The notes under the pieces: model-generated | Database searches by the model: none | What the model saw: the letters and a program-made list of their open reading frames with translations, nothing else | Told to the model about the DNA's origin: nothing | DNA from: Sphaerisporangium perillae | GTDB taxonomy: Bacteria > Actinomycetota > Actinomycetes > Streptosporangiales > Streptosporangiaceae | Direction of reading: 5' to 3' | Length of the DNA: 37,161 nt | Assembly (NCBI RefSeq): GCF_023276435.1 | Contig: NZ_JALLPO010000065.1 | Span: 1-37,161 of the forward strand | Part shown: piece after piece, positions 1 to 6,584 of the stretch | Layout: the number at the start of each line of letters is the position of its first letter | Numbering within the stretch: the stretch's first letter is position 1 | Position numbers and translations under genes: made by a program

Positions 1-145
1 CCATCTGCACCCAGTTGTGCAATGTGTACTCGTTGATACCAAGATCCCGCGCGATGTGCGCGACGGGTTTGCCGGTCTCCTTGACGATACGCACCGCCCC
101 GGCCCGGAACTCCGGATCAAAACGACGCCTCGTGGTTCCTGCCAC
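1..145 (-). CDS. IS3-family OrfA-like transposase, N-terminal part (runs off left edge)
   Basis: Reading leftward from a GTG at 145, the frame stays open to the window edge. It encodes an arginine-rich start followed by a helix-turn-helix with FDPEFRAGAVRIVKETG and then HIARDLGINEYTLHNWV. That is the usual N-terminus of the small DNA-binding OrfA of IS3/IS911-type elements, which binds the element ends and is fused to OrfB by programmed frameshifting. Only about 48 codons are visible, so completeness cannot be judged. It sits directly against a truncated IS1380-type transposase on the other strand, which suggests that this element inserted into the older one. Confidence 0.7.
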   Translation of the reverse strand, partial: MAGTTRRRFDPEFRAGAVRIVKETGKPVAHIARDLGINEYTLHNWVQM

Positions 146-179
146 GACCAAACCTCTCTTGGTTCGGTCTCCACGTTAC

Positions 180-373
180 GAGGGGAAGGCCACTTCCACT
201 CCCGAGCCCGCGGAGCCACCCTGCGCCGCCAGTTGATCAGCGTGCCCGCCCGACTGGCCCGCCAAGGACGCGGCCACATCACCCTGCACCTGCCTGTCCG
301 CTGGCGCTGGCAGCACGCCTGGACCAACGCCTTCACCGCCACCCACGATCCACCCTGCGCCCAAACGGCCTGA
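180..373 (+). pseudogene. C-terminal fragment of an IS1380-type transposase
   Basis: The last ~60 codons before the stop at 371-373 read TLRRQLISVPARLARQGR, then HITLHLPVRWRWQHAWTNAF. This matches the typical C-terminus of IS1380-family DDE transposases: LRR..LI.VPARVA followed by LHLP..WPW...W..LF. The catalytic core is missing and the 5' side is cut by the neighbouring IS3-type sequence. It is a non-functional remnant. Assignment is by motif memory, so the exact IS family is moderately sure. Confidence 0.55.
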
Positions 374-729
374 CCCGCCCGAACTCCCTGGTCACCACCC
401 CAATCGACCGCCCTGACCCGGCCCCGCGCCCCCCAGCGCCGCCCCTGGCCCCGACCCAGCGCCACGTGGACAAGCCGTGACCCGCGCACGGCAGCTCTCT
501 CACGCCCTAAAACTGGCCCTCTACCTGTGGAAACGGCCCTCGGAGAGGAATCGGACCGGAAAACGATCACCGCCGTGGATCGAGGCTAAGACTTACGGGT
601 CACCTGCCAATGCACACTCGGCGGCACCAACGTCAAGCTGGGTTACCCGTCCGAGTTCCTGCAAGCAAGGATGACTCCCGATTACCAGCCCAAAACGGGG
701 AGTACCATGGAGGGAGAGGAGGCGGCATC
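374..729. other. Intergenic stretch without a supported gene
   Basis: About 350 bases with no convincing coding sequence. It holds one partial copy (about 613-657) of a sequence repeated at 3634-3770 and 31737-31870. It also holds a purine-rich ribosome-binding region (around 707-722) for the next gene. The short open frames here have no recognisable product. Confidence 0.5.
613..657 (+). repeat. Dispersed repeat, copy A (partial)
   Basis: The stretch translating as GGTNVKLGYPSE matches, at DNA level, the middle of two longer copies at 3634-3770 and 31737-31870 (GGTNVKLGDPSEW and GVTNVKLGDPSEW). Copy A keeps only the core and diverges on both sides. It lies immediately upstream of a toxin-antitoxin-like pair. 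Confidence 0.65.
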
Positions 730-1323
730 ATGGCTGACGTTAAGTACCGCAAGTCTTCAGTAGGAGCGATCAAGAAGAAGCATCGGTCGGGGCTTGCTGA
801 GTCCGAGACGGCCGGTACGGTGCAGGCTTCCCGCAAGAAGCTGGTAGAGGAGCAGGCAGCTCGGGCTCTGTTCGTTCAGGCGGAGCAACTGGACGATGTA
901 ATCGCGAACACGCACGAGCCTGGCACTCGCGACACCGTCAGAGAAGTCGTCCATAGCATGCTGACTCATGCGGAGCCTGTACGGGCGACGATCGCATCCA
1001 AGGTCCTCGGGGTCGATGAGAAGACTGTCCGGGCTTGGGCTAAGGCCGGGCTGCTCATCCCTGTAAGAGGAAGGCCTCGAGTGATGCTTGAGGCTGAGCG
1101 CCTGTACATGGTTGCAAGGCTGGTTCAGGATCTGCGTAGGGCGGGTACCAGACGTAACCTCGCTGAGGCGGTGTGGCGCCGATTGCAGGATCAAGGGGTC
1201 CTTGAAGACGATCAGCTCGCCGAGAGCCTTCGGCAGATGAGTCAGGGCGAGGGGCGCCCATGGCGAGATATCCAGGCAGAATGGAATTCCAAGAACTCGG
1301 AACTTGCGCCTGGTGAAGACTGA
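730..1323 (+). CDS. Helix-turn-helix protein, probable antitoxin of a type II TA-like pair
   Basis: This 197-aa basic protein starts at ATG 730, seven bases after a clear GGAGG, so I prefer it over in-frame codons upstream. Residues ~83-110 form a MerR/excisionase-like helix-turn-helix (VRATIASKVLGVDEKTVRAW followed by AKAGLLIPV). A helical region with RRAGTRRNLAEAVWRRL follows. The N-terminal ~60 residues are lysine/arginine-rich. The downstream gene begins inside its last codons, the usual layout of antitoxin followed by toxin. The role is inferred from this layout and from the toxin's RelE-like look. A plain transcription regulator is the alternative. Confidence 0.6.
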   Translation: MADVKYRKSSVGAIKKKHRSGLAESETAGTVQASRKKLVEEQAARALFVQAEQLDDVIANTHEPGTRDTVREVVHSMLTHAEPVRATIASKVLGVDEKTVRAWAKAGLLIPVRGRPRVMLEAERLYMVARLVQDLRRAGTRRNLAEAVWRRLQDQGVLEDDQLAESLRQMSQGEGRPWRDIQAEWNSKNSELAPGED

Positions 1324-1762
1324 GGTTTACCTCTCCGCACTTGCCGAGAAACAAGCGGAGACACTGCGCGGTGCCGACCTGAAGGCGTTCACTGCATTCA
1401 TTAGTGATCTAGAGATGCGAGGATGCGCCGCCCTCGGGTACCGGCTGACTGGAGAGATTCCAGTTAACAGACTATGTGTTAAGCATCTGAGAGGCGCCAT
1501 GCGCGTAGTAACTGCCTTCGATGAGCCGGACTGCGCGTGGATATTGCTGGTGGGATCGCACAATGAGCGCAACCGTATGCAGGATATCTACTCAGCACTG
1601 TGGGAGCTGTGTGGTTTGGACGCTCCGCCCTCCGGTGAGCGGACAAAGCCCGCATGCTGCCATGACGATGGGACCAACCCAGACCTGGCTGAGATTGATG
1701 ACTTGGTGACACGCTGCCGGGATCTTGCCAGGCCTCCTCGGCGCCGTAGACGCGCACGCTAA
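1313..1762 (+). CDS. RelE/HigB-like putative toxin
   Basis: A 149-aa protein starting at GTG 1313, overlapping the upstream gene by 11 bases; a TTG at 1304 is an alternative. The pattern resembles RelE/ParE-fold toxins: an N-terminal helical stretch, a strand with GYRLTGEIPVNRLCVKHLRG, then MRVVTAFDEPDCAWILLVGS followed by H and a short helix (DIYSALWELCGL). The glycine-H segment resembles the end of the RelE core. The C-terminal ~45 residues (Cys-Cys-His, then a poly-arginine end) are an unusual tail. RelE-type toxins cleave ribosome-bound mRNA, but the catalytic residues cannot be assigned here. The TA role rests on gene coupling. Confidence 0.5.
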   Translation: MKTEVYLSALAEKQAETLRGADLKAFTAFISDLEMRGCAALGYRLTGEIPVNRLCVKHLRGAMRVVTAFDEPDCAWILLVGSHNERNRMQDIYSALWELCGLDAPPSGERTKPACCHDDGTNPDLAEIDDLVTRCRDLARPPRRRRRAR

Positions 1763-1794
1763 CAAGGGCCATAACGCATCGGCATGCCATTGCG

Positions 1795-1856
1795 GCCTCG
1801 GCGGCACCGGCGTCTCCTGCCCCGTCGGCCTCACCTCCGGTGAGGCTTGATCTTCG
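1795..1856 (+). repeat. Short repeat shared with 28433-28484 (gene 3'-end-like)
   Basis: The sequence translating as GGTGVSCPVGLTSGEA-stop is nearly repeated at 28433-28484 (GTGVSCPIGLTTGEA-stop), including the TGATC after the frame. The substitutions are mostly at third codon positions, as between two diverged coding ends. The two copies lie about 26.6 kb apart and the second abuts a serine recombinase gene. Confidence 0.6.
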
Positions 1857-1877
1857 GACAGATCCGGAGGCGATGGG

Positions 1878-2621
1878 TCAGCTCGTTCGTTGGAGTAGGA
1901 GCGTGACGAAACCCAGGATTTTCCGGTAACCGTGCAGCCACATGTCGCGGTGCTGCAGAGCCGCCGTGCGAGCCGCGTCGGCGTCCGGGCCGCGATGCTT
2001 GTTAGCCCAGCGCAGCAGCGTCCCTGTCCAGGACCATTCGTATTCGTCCCATTCGGCCAGGTCGCTGGTGTAGGCGTAGACCAGGTCGAAGCCGGCGGAC
2101 TCGGCGGCGGTGACAGTGCCGGGCAGGTCGAGGTAATCCGACGTCTCGGCACCCAGCCGGGTGAGCGCCTCCACCGTCGGCTCGCGCTCCCAGAAGTCCT
2201 CGCCCACCAGCGCCAGCCCATTTTGCCGCAGATAGCGGCGGACGTGCCTGACGGTCTGGCTGAGCCCGCCGAATGCGTGTGTGGCCCCGACGCAGAGCAC
2301 CAGGTCGTACTGCTCGGCGACCGGGAAGTCAGCGGCCGGTCGTTCGTGAAGTCGGATGCGCTCCCAGACGCCCTGGATCTCGGCTGCTTGCTCGGCCGCC
2401 TTGAGGCTTTCTGTAGAGATGTCCACACCGTCGGCGGTTGCATCCTGGTAGAGAGCCAGCGCGCGCAGCGTCCAAGCCGCCTCGCCGCAGCCGAGATCTA
2501 GGATCCTCGCCCCCTCGGGCAGCCGAGCCCGGCGCAGCAGTCGGGTCACGTGGGCGCCAGAGACCGGCGCGGCGATGGGATGGTCCCGATGAGCAAGATG
2601 GCTGATCAACTGACGATCCAT
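1878..2621 (-). CDS. Class I SAM-dependent methyltransferase
   Basis: A 247-aa protein with the Rossmann methyltransferase signature. Motif I is ILDLGCGEAAWTL (residues ~40-52), an acidic motif II follows (TADGVDIS), and there is a motif IV-like YDLVLCVGATHAF. The C-terminal half is rich in Trp and Tyr (DLAEWDEYEWSWTGTLLRW), presumably shaping the acceptor pocket. It transfers a methyl group from S-adenosylmethionine to an unknown small molecule or protein. The start ATG at 2621 has AAGGA seven bases upstream. It stands alone between two TA pairs on the other strand, so context gives no substrate. Confidence 0.85.
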   Translation of the reverse strand: MDRQLISHLAHRDHPIAAPVSGAHVTRLLRRARLPEGARILDLGCGEAAWTLRALALYQDATADGVDISTESLKAAEQAAEIQGVWERIRLHERPAADFPVAEQYDLVLCVGATHAFGGLSQTVRHVRRYLRQNGLALVGEDFWEREPTVEALTRLGAETSDYLDLPGTVTAAESAGFDLVYAYTSDLAEWDEYEWSWTGTLLRWANKHRGPDADAARTAALQHRDMWLHGYRKILGFVTLLLQRTS

Positions 2622-2751
2622 GGCCTAATCCTTCGCATCCCCAGGAGCTTGCGGCAAGCCAAATTTGCACTGATGGGCTGAGCCGAGGCCGTAGTGGACA
2701 CGACCATTAGCGTGCCGCGGGCTTGCGCCAGGGCCTGTGAGCGCTGGTGAA

Positions 2752-2786
2752 TGTATATCAGAATACGTTCTGACTATGATAGTGAC
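2752..2786 (+). promoter_or_regulatory. Promoter and palindromic operator of the Phd/RelE-type operon
   Basis: An inverted repeat TCAGAA-TACG-TTCTGA (2758-2773) sits between a possible -35 (TGTATA, 2752-2757) and a good -10 (TATGAT, 2775-2780). The -10 ends six bases before the ATG at 2787 and there is no Shine-Dalgarno sequence. The mRNA is therefore probably leaderless. The palindrome inside the spacer is where an autoregulating antitoxin would bind. Confidence 0.6.
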
Positions 2787-3257
2787 ATGAGTGCGAGCCA
2801 TGCAGAGTCAGTGACGTTCTCGGACTTGTCGAGGAACCCGCGAGCGGTCGCCGAGCGTGCGACACGTCTCGGTCGGGTGCGTGTCACTCATCGGGATGCC
2901 CCGGACTTCTATCTGACGGCTGCGGATCGTGAGGAGCAGCGGGACCGGACGCTCGCGACAGCGTCCCGTTTGTTCCTTGCGCTCCTCAAACATGATCCAA
3001 CAGCTCGGGCGTTGGCCATCGCGATGCCAGAGGTTTTCCCATGGGTTCGCCACCTCACCGCAGACGAGCTGCGAGCTTTTACCTTCGAACTGGTTGAGGC
3101 GCTGTCCGACGCTGCGGAGTTGGACCTGGACAACAGGGCCGAAGAAGTGATCGCGGGCTGGCGGGCGACGGCTCGGATCAAGGCAGACCCGGCGGAGTAC
3201 GCAGAGGCACGCAAGGCTACGAGTGGAGACTTTGGACCGGTTGAGGTCTCCGTATGA
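2787..3257 (+). CDS. Phd/YefM-type antitoxin-like protein
   Basis: A 156-aa protein whose first ~50 residues (VTFSDLSRNPRAVAERATR, then VRVTHRDAPDFYL) match the prevent-host-death fold: strand, helix, then a strand-turn that dimerises on DNA. The rest is a longer helical region that would cap the toxin. Family function: neutralise the RelE-type partner and repress the operon. Start ATG 2787 is chosen because the -10 element ends just upstream, making a 2751 ATG impossible for that transcript. Its stop overlaps the next start by four bases (ATGA), so translation is coupled. Confidence 0.75.
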   Translation: MSASHAESVTFSDLSRNPRAVAERATRLGRVRVTHRDAPDFYLTAADREEQRDRTLATASRLFLALLKHDPTARALAIAMPEVFPWVRHLTADELRAFTFELVEALSDAAELDLDNRAEEVIAGWRATARIKADPAEYAEARKATSGDFGPVEVSV

Positions 3258-3610
3258 GCCCCAAGCGCGGAGATCGCGTCACGGTTCCCCCTCCCGATGA
3301 TGAGTGGGACGTTCGGTTTGCCACCAGTGGCGCGGCAAGTGGGTGGGAGGAACTGTGCAGGCACGCCCTGGCCAACGCACGGCGCTGCCTCGAAGTCTTG
3401 CGGACAGATCCACGTTCGCGGGCAGATCACGAGCGCCAGCATCGACTCCGAGGTGACCTCGCGATTCACCGCCACAACGGCAAGGATCTCGAGCAGTGGG
3501 AGTTCGAGGTCACGAGTGGAGGTCGTGTCCGCTACGTCATCGATGACGGGATGCGCACCGTCTGGCTAATCTACGCATCGCCCCGCCATCCGAAAGACAC
3601 GGATGTATGA
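3254..3610 (+). CDS. RelE-family mRNA interferase-type toxin
   Basis: A 118-aa protein of the actinobacterial RelE-like group. It has an N-terminal PPPDDEWDVRFATSGAASGW helix, then HRLRGDLAIHRHNGKDLEQW and the strand pair EFEVTSGGRVRYVIDD followed by VWLIYASPRHPKDTD. The basic patch with R/H residues and the GGRVRYV strand are the conserved core of RelE/YoeB-type ribosome-dependent nucleases. It is coupled to the upstream Phd-type gene by an ATGA overlap. A broken duplicate of its RLRGDL...HRHNGKDLE segment lies at 29441-29513. The start ATG 3254 is fixed by the overlap. Confidence 0.75.
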   Translation: MSPKRGDRVTVPPPDDEWDVRFATSGAASGWEELCRHALANARRCLEVLRTDPRSRADHERQHRLRGDLAIHRHNGKDLEQWEFEVTSGGRVRYVIDDGMRTVWLIYASPRHPKDTDV

Positions 3611-3773
3611 TCCGTTGCTCGTAGATTTATTGCGTGAGCTGAAGCTCTACCACCAGCAGTACCTATTTAAGGTGCCAAATGGGTATTGCGGCATCGGCGT
3701 CACCAACGTCAAGCTAGGTGACCCATCCGAGTGGGGCGCCTGCCAGACGGGCCTGGTCCCGACCGAGGAGTAG
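3603..3773 (+). CDS. Small third ORF of the TA operon, member of a repeated family
   Basis: A 56-aa frame starts at ATG 3603 inside the last codons of the RelE-like gene and ends at TAG 3771-3773. It contains YHQQYLFKVPNGYCGIGVTN followed by VKLGDPSEWGACQTGL. The same peptide is preserved at 31737-31870 (copy C) with mostly synonymous changes. There the frame continues through the position of this TAG, a single T/C difference, so this copy may be shortened. I do not recognise the family. No signal peptide or membrane segment is visible. It may be a genuine small protein or the tail of a lost gene. Confidence 0.4.
   Translation: MYDPLLVDLLRELKLYHQQYLFKVPNGYCGIGVTNVKLGDPSEWGACQTGLVPTEE
3634..3770 (+). 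repeat. Dispersed repeat, copy B
   Basis: About 135 bases matching copy C at 31737-31870 almost throughout (from CTACCACCAGCAGTACC to the CAGACGGGCCTG segment and beyond) and copy A at 613-657 in its core. Similarity stops abruptly outside these limits. Confidence 0.75.
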
Positions 3774-3892
3774 CTTTACAGATCTCGCTGTACGGCTCGC
3801 GCTCAACTCCTGGGCGTGAGCCGTCCTGCTGCCTGGCCCCAGTTGATCAGCTGATCGCCTGCCGTGTCGGCTGTCCGGACTTCGGCCGGTTC

Positions 3893-4121
3893 CTATTTCT
3901 CGGTGAGGGCGTATAGCAGCGCGGCCATGCTGGTGCCGCTCACGAGTTCGCCCTTGCCGACCAGCCGGGGGACGTCGCTCAGCGGTGCCCATTCGACGCG
4001 CTCGGCCTCCCAGCCCTCGGTGGGCGGGCCGATGTAGGTGGCGCTGTCGGCATGGAAGATGTGGTGAACGGAGTCGGAGATGCCGTTGGTGGGCTGGACC
4101 TTCACCAATGGGCGCAGCGGC
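3893..4121 (-). pseudogene. NUDIX hydrolase, C-terminal fragment
   Basis: The leftward frame reads PLVKVQPTNGISDSVHHIFH, then ATYIGPPTEGWEAERVEWAP and a C-terminal helix (SGTSMAALLYAL). This is the typical second half of ADP-ribose-pyrophosphatase-like NUDIX proteins, after the NUDIX box. The box itself is absent because the frame is cut at ~4121 by IS256-type sequence. No function is expected. Confidence 0.65.
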
Positions 4122-4898
4122 GACCGCCAGCACCGGCGCTCTCATCCCGCGCCGTTTGCAGTCGCGCAGCAGGTCGGCCCACGACTCGGTGGACTCGCGA
4201 TAGCCATCGGACAGGGCGATGAGCTCCTTACGGCCGTCGGCACGGACTCCGATCATCACCAGCAGGCACAGTTTGTGTTTCTCCAGGCGAATGTTGACGT
4301 GGATGCCATCGGCCCACAGGTAGACGTAGTCCACGCCGGACAGGTCGCGGGCGGCGAAGGCCCGCTGTTCGGCCGTCCAACGTCATCACCGGTGCGGACA
4401 GGCCCGCCGTCGAGCCGAGGAACTGGCCGAGGGCCGGCACGAAGTCACCGCTGGACAGGCCGTGCAGGTACAGCAGCGGCAGCACCTGGGTGATCTGCGG
4501 AGTCTTGCGCGCCCACGGGGGAAGGATCGCCGAGGAGAACCGCTGCCGCTCGCCGGTGTCGGGGTCAATGCGCTTGTCGTTGACGCGCGGGGCGATGATG
4601 TCGATCACGCCGGCCGCGGTCAGGACCTCCGCGGCCGGTGGCTGCCGTTGCGGACGACCAGGCGACGGCCCTGTTCGTCGCGCTCGCCGGCGAACTGGGC
4701 GAGGTAGGCATCGACCTCGGCTTTCAACGCCTCGGCGAGCACCCGGCGGGCACCTTCGCGGACGATCTCGTCGATCAGCGAGGCGGACGGAGACGGGGCG
4801 GCTGTGGCACGGTCGGCGGCGGGGTCAGGTACTACGGTGAGCAACGGGTGTGCCTTCCCGACCGACGTTGGCGCGTCGGTCATGCTTGAGAACCTCAT
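4122..4898 (-). pseudogene. IS256-family (mutator-type) transposase, broken by frameshifts and truncation
   Basis: Three consecutive leftward frames together give the N-terminal half of an IS256-type transposase. The first is 4898 to ~4620 (HPLLTVV..., LIDEIVREGARRVLAEALKA). The second is ~4608 to ~4385 (APRVNDKRIDPDTGERQRF, LPPWARKTPQITQVLPLLYL). The third is ~4334 to 4126 (DYVYLWADGIHVNIRLEKHK, containing the first catalytic Asp region). Frameshifts near 4620 and 4380 join them. After GMRAPVLAV the sequence is replaced by the NUDIX fragment, so the C-terminal catalytic part is gone. It is a dead element. Confidence 0.8.
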
Positions 4899-4905
4899 GT
4901 GATCA

Positions 4906-4929
4906 TCGGGAAGGTACACCCCTTCCCGA
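4906..4929. repeat. Palindrome upstream of the dead IS256 transposase
   Basis: TCGGGAAGG (4906-4914) and CCTTCCCGA (4921-4929) are perfect inverted repeats around six bases, just before the transposase start. It is probably part of the IS terminal region or a transcription-blocking hairpin protecting the element from outside reads. Confidence 0.5.
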
Positions 4930-5117
4930 CAGATCCACAGATTTCAAGCATCGCTCGGTGCGATCGACAGCCTACCGGTGGGGCCTGCGCGTCCCGAGGA
5001 CTGTGCAATCAACTTCTGTCGCTAACTGGCGGGGTCCGGCTGCTGCTGTGGAAAGCTTGTCTGTGGTCGGCGCTAAGGTCCGACGGAGATAAAGCATCGG
5101 CGAGATAAGGCTGTTGG

Positions 5118-5321
5118 TCAGAGTGAAGGGCAAGGATCGTCGGGCACGGCAAACGCGCGTTCGAGGGATGCCCGCGACCTCTTCTCTTCCTGGCCGGTGA
5201 AGATCATGTTCGCGATGTCGGAGATACCTTGGATCCTGGTCGCCGCACTCGGGAGCAAGACGCGGAAGACTGCAACGATGATCTGATTTGCCAGCTTCTT
5301 GCTGCGCTCATCAACGGCCAT
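5118..5321 (-). CDS. Small hypothetical protein
   Basis: A 67-aa frame starting at ATG 5321 with GAGG five bases upstream. It reads MAVDERSKKLANQIIVAVFR and continues with helical, charge-rich sequence (GQEEKRSRASLERAF). I do not recognise it. It follows another small leftward frame (5379-5612) with a ~57-base gap, so the two may form a unit. Base composition is less GC-rich than in the surrounding genes. A random frame cannot be excluded. Confidence 0.3.
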   Translation of the reverse strand: MAVDERSKKLANQIIVAVFRVLLPSAATRIQGISDIANMIFTGQEEKRSRASLERAFAVPDDPCPSL

Positions 5322-5378
5322 GATCGCCTCGCGATACAGGACTGGTCCTTCAGTGTCGCATGTCATGCTCGCCGAGCG

Positions 5379-5612
5379 TCAAGCTCGCTTAGACTTAGCC
5401 TTGGCGTCGAGCTGCGTATGGTAGTCGAGGATCTGCACTAGGTCTTGAATGTAATGGCTGTGCTCGTGGGCGACGAGATGTGCAGTCCAGAAAGCGTTAT
5501 AAGAACGCAGGCTCGTGGACAGTCCGAGAGTGCCGGCGATGACGACGAGGCGGAACAACCCGCCCACGCGATCCCCGTCCCGGACGTCGGCGGCGGTCGA
5601 GGTCTCCATCAT
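5379..5612 (-). CDS. Small hypothetical protein
   Basis: A 77-aa frame with one hydrophobic stretch (VGGLFRLVVIAGTLGLSTSL, residues ~16-35), followed by a His-rich segment (AHLVAHEHSHYIQDLVQILD). The hydrophobic run could be a single membrane segment. Neither half matches a family I know. The Shine-Dalgarno is weak. It sits among degraded mobile elements, so it may be a fragment. Confidence 0.3.
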   Translation of the reverse strand: MMETSTAADVRDGDRVGGLFRLVVIAGTLGLSTSLRSYNAFWTAHLVAHEHSHYIQDLVQILDYHTQLDAKAKSKRA

Positions 5613-5809
5613 GAGGCAGACGCTAGGAGCCGGACAGCACGCCGCGTATCGACCCAGCTACACCACCATCCAACGGCCGCCACTCGAGCGAACAAGAACC
5701 ATTACCACGATGTGGCCCCCTGAGTCAGAAGCCTGGCGCGCAACTGCCGGCGTTCGGCGCCCTGGTGCTGCTGACCGGTCGGCCTCCGCTACCGAACCGG
5801 CGAACCTCC

Positions 5810-5896
5810 CGCGCGCCCGCGCGAGGGCGTCGCGAAAATCGCGTAATTCGTCTGGCCACGCAGCTACCCTCTTCTTTCGCCTCGCGCGGGCGCGCG
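5810..5896. repeat. Perfect 17-bp GC-rich inverted repeat enclosing imperfect direct repeats
   Basis: The left arm CGCGCGCCCGCGCGAGG (5810-5826) and right arm CCTCGCGCGGGCGCGCG (5880-5896) are exact reverse complements. Next to each arm is a related sequence: TCGCGAAAATCGCG after the left and TCTCGAAAGTCCCG after the right. No gene spans it convincingly. It lies just upstream of a tyrosine-recombinase remnant, so it could be a recombination site or part of a lost element end. Confidence 0.45.
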
Positions 5897-5925
5897 CGTA
5901 AGGGGTCTCGAAAGTCCCGAAATTG

Positions 5926-6024
5926 TCGACCTGGCCGAGGTCTCCCGCTTGCTCGGCCACAAGAGCTACGAGACCACCTAGGTGGATCTACATCCACCTG
6001 CTCACCCCCTCCTGGGGAAGGTGA
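5926..6024 (+). pseudogene. Tyrosine recombinase (integrase), C-terminal remnant
   Basis: VDLAEVSRLLGHKSYETT is the conserved C-terminal LGHxxxxTT box of phage-type integrases. After it the frame hits TAG, but in the next frame the expected continuation WIYIHLLTPSWG is present to a stop at 6024. A one-base frameshift after the box therefore broke the gene. The rest of the catalytic domain and the catalytic Tyr context upstream are missing. Confidence 0.65.
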
Positions 6025-6584
6025 CCCGCACCGTCAACGCCAGGGCAGCTCGTCGGTGCCCTGGCGAAGTGGGATCGCCGGAGTCACTGTTTCTGCCGCT
6101 GTTTCTGCCGGTTTCTGCCGGTCCCTGCGCGACCATGAAGTCTGAGCGCCGCCTTCACGACATCGGTCCAGGTCACAGCACAGGTGACCAGGCAATCATT
6201 GTTGCCGGTATGAGTCGCGTGGATTCATGCCGCCACCACGGTGCCTCCGACGTGAACCTCTCTTATCGTTTCCTCAGCAGGCGCCGCCATCCACGCTCAT
6301 CGTCGTCTCCAATACCGCGTTCGGGGTCGAGCGGGATCTGACGCAACACAGCGGAATGAAACTACCGAGCGCTCGGTTGCCCGGTATACGACCTGAGTCC
6401 TATACCGGATCAGATCCGCCGAGCATGGTCATGAGCCGCAGGCGGGACCTGCCTCATGACCAGTGAGGCCGCGCTGTGCCGGGCTGGGCTTGCTAGTCGT
6501 GGGTGTCGCCGCCCATGATCAATACTTCACGAGGGCGTAGGCGTTCAAAGTCTCCGCCAACGTCGGCCGGGTAAGAGGTGAACG
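6025..6584. other. Intergenic region upstream of the SARP gene
   Basis: About 560 bases without a supported gene. It holds an operator-like inverted repeat at 6381-6408 and probably the promoter of the SARP-type regulator. The final bases provide GAGGTG six bases before the GTG start at 6585. Confidence 0.5.
6381..6408. promoter_or_regulatory. Inverted repeat, candidate operator upstream of the SARP regulator
   Basis: CCGGTATA (6381-6388) and TATACCGG (6401-6408) are perfect inverted repeats with a 12-base spacer, about 180 bases before the SARP start. Symmetry and spacing (20 bases centre to centre, about two helical turns) fit a dimeric repressor or activator. The protein that binds it is unknown. 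The LuxR-type regulator at 21017-22008 is a candidate. Confidence 0.45.

Noticed and set aside
1..400. Composite transposon carrying the first TA pair
   Set aside because: The left-end transposases are truncated and no matching element end is seen on the other side of the TA genes.
1592..2443. Leftward Ser/Thr/Arg-rich frame overlapping the methyltransferase
   Set aside because: Shadow of the methyltransferase frame; no motifs and no start signal.
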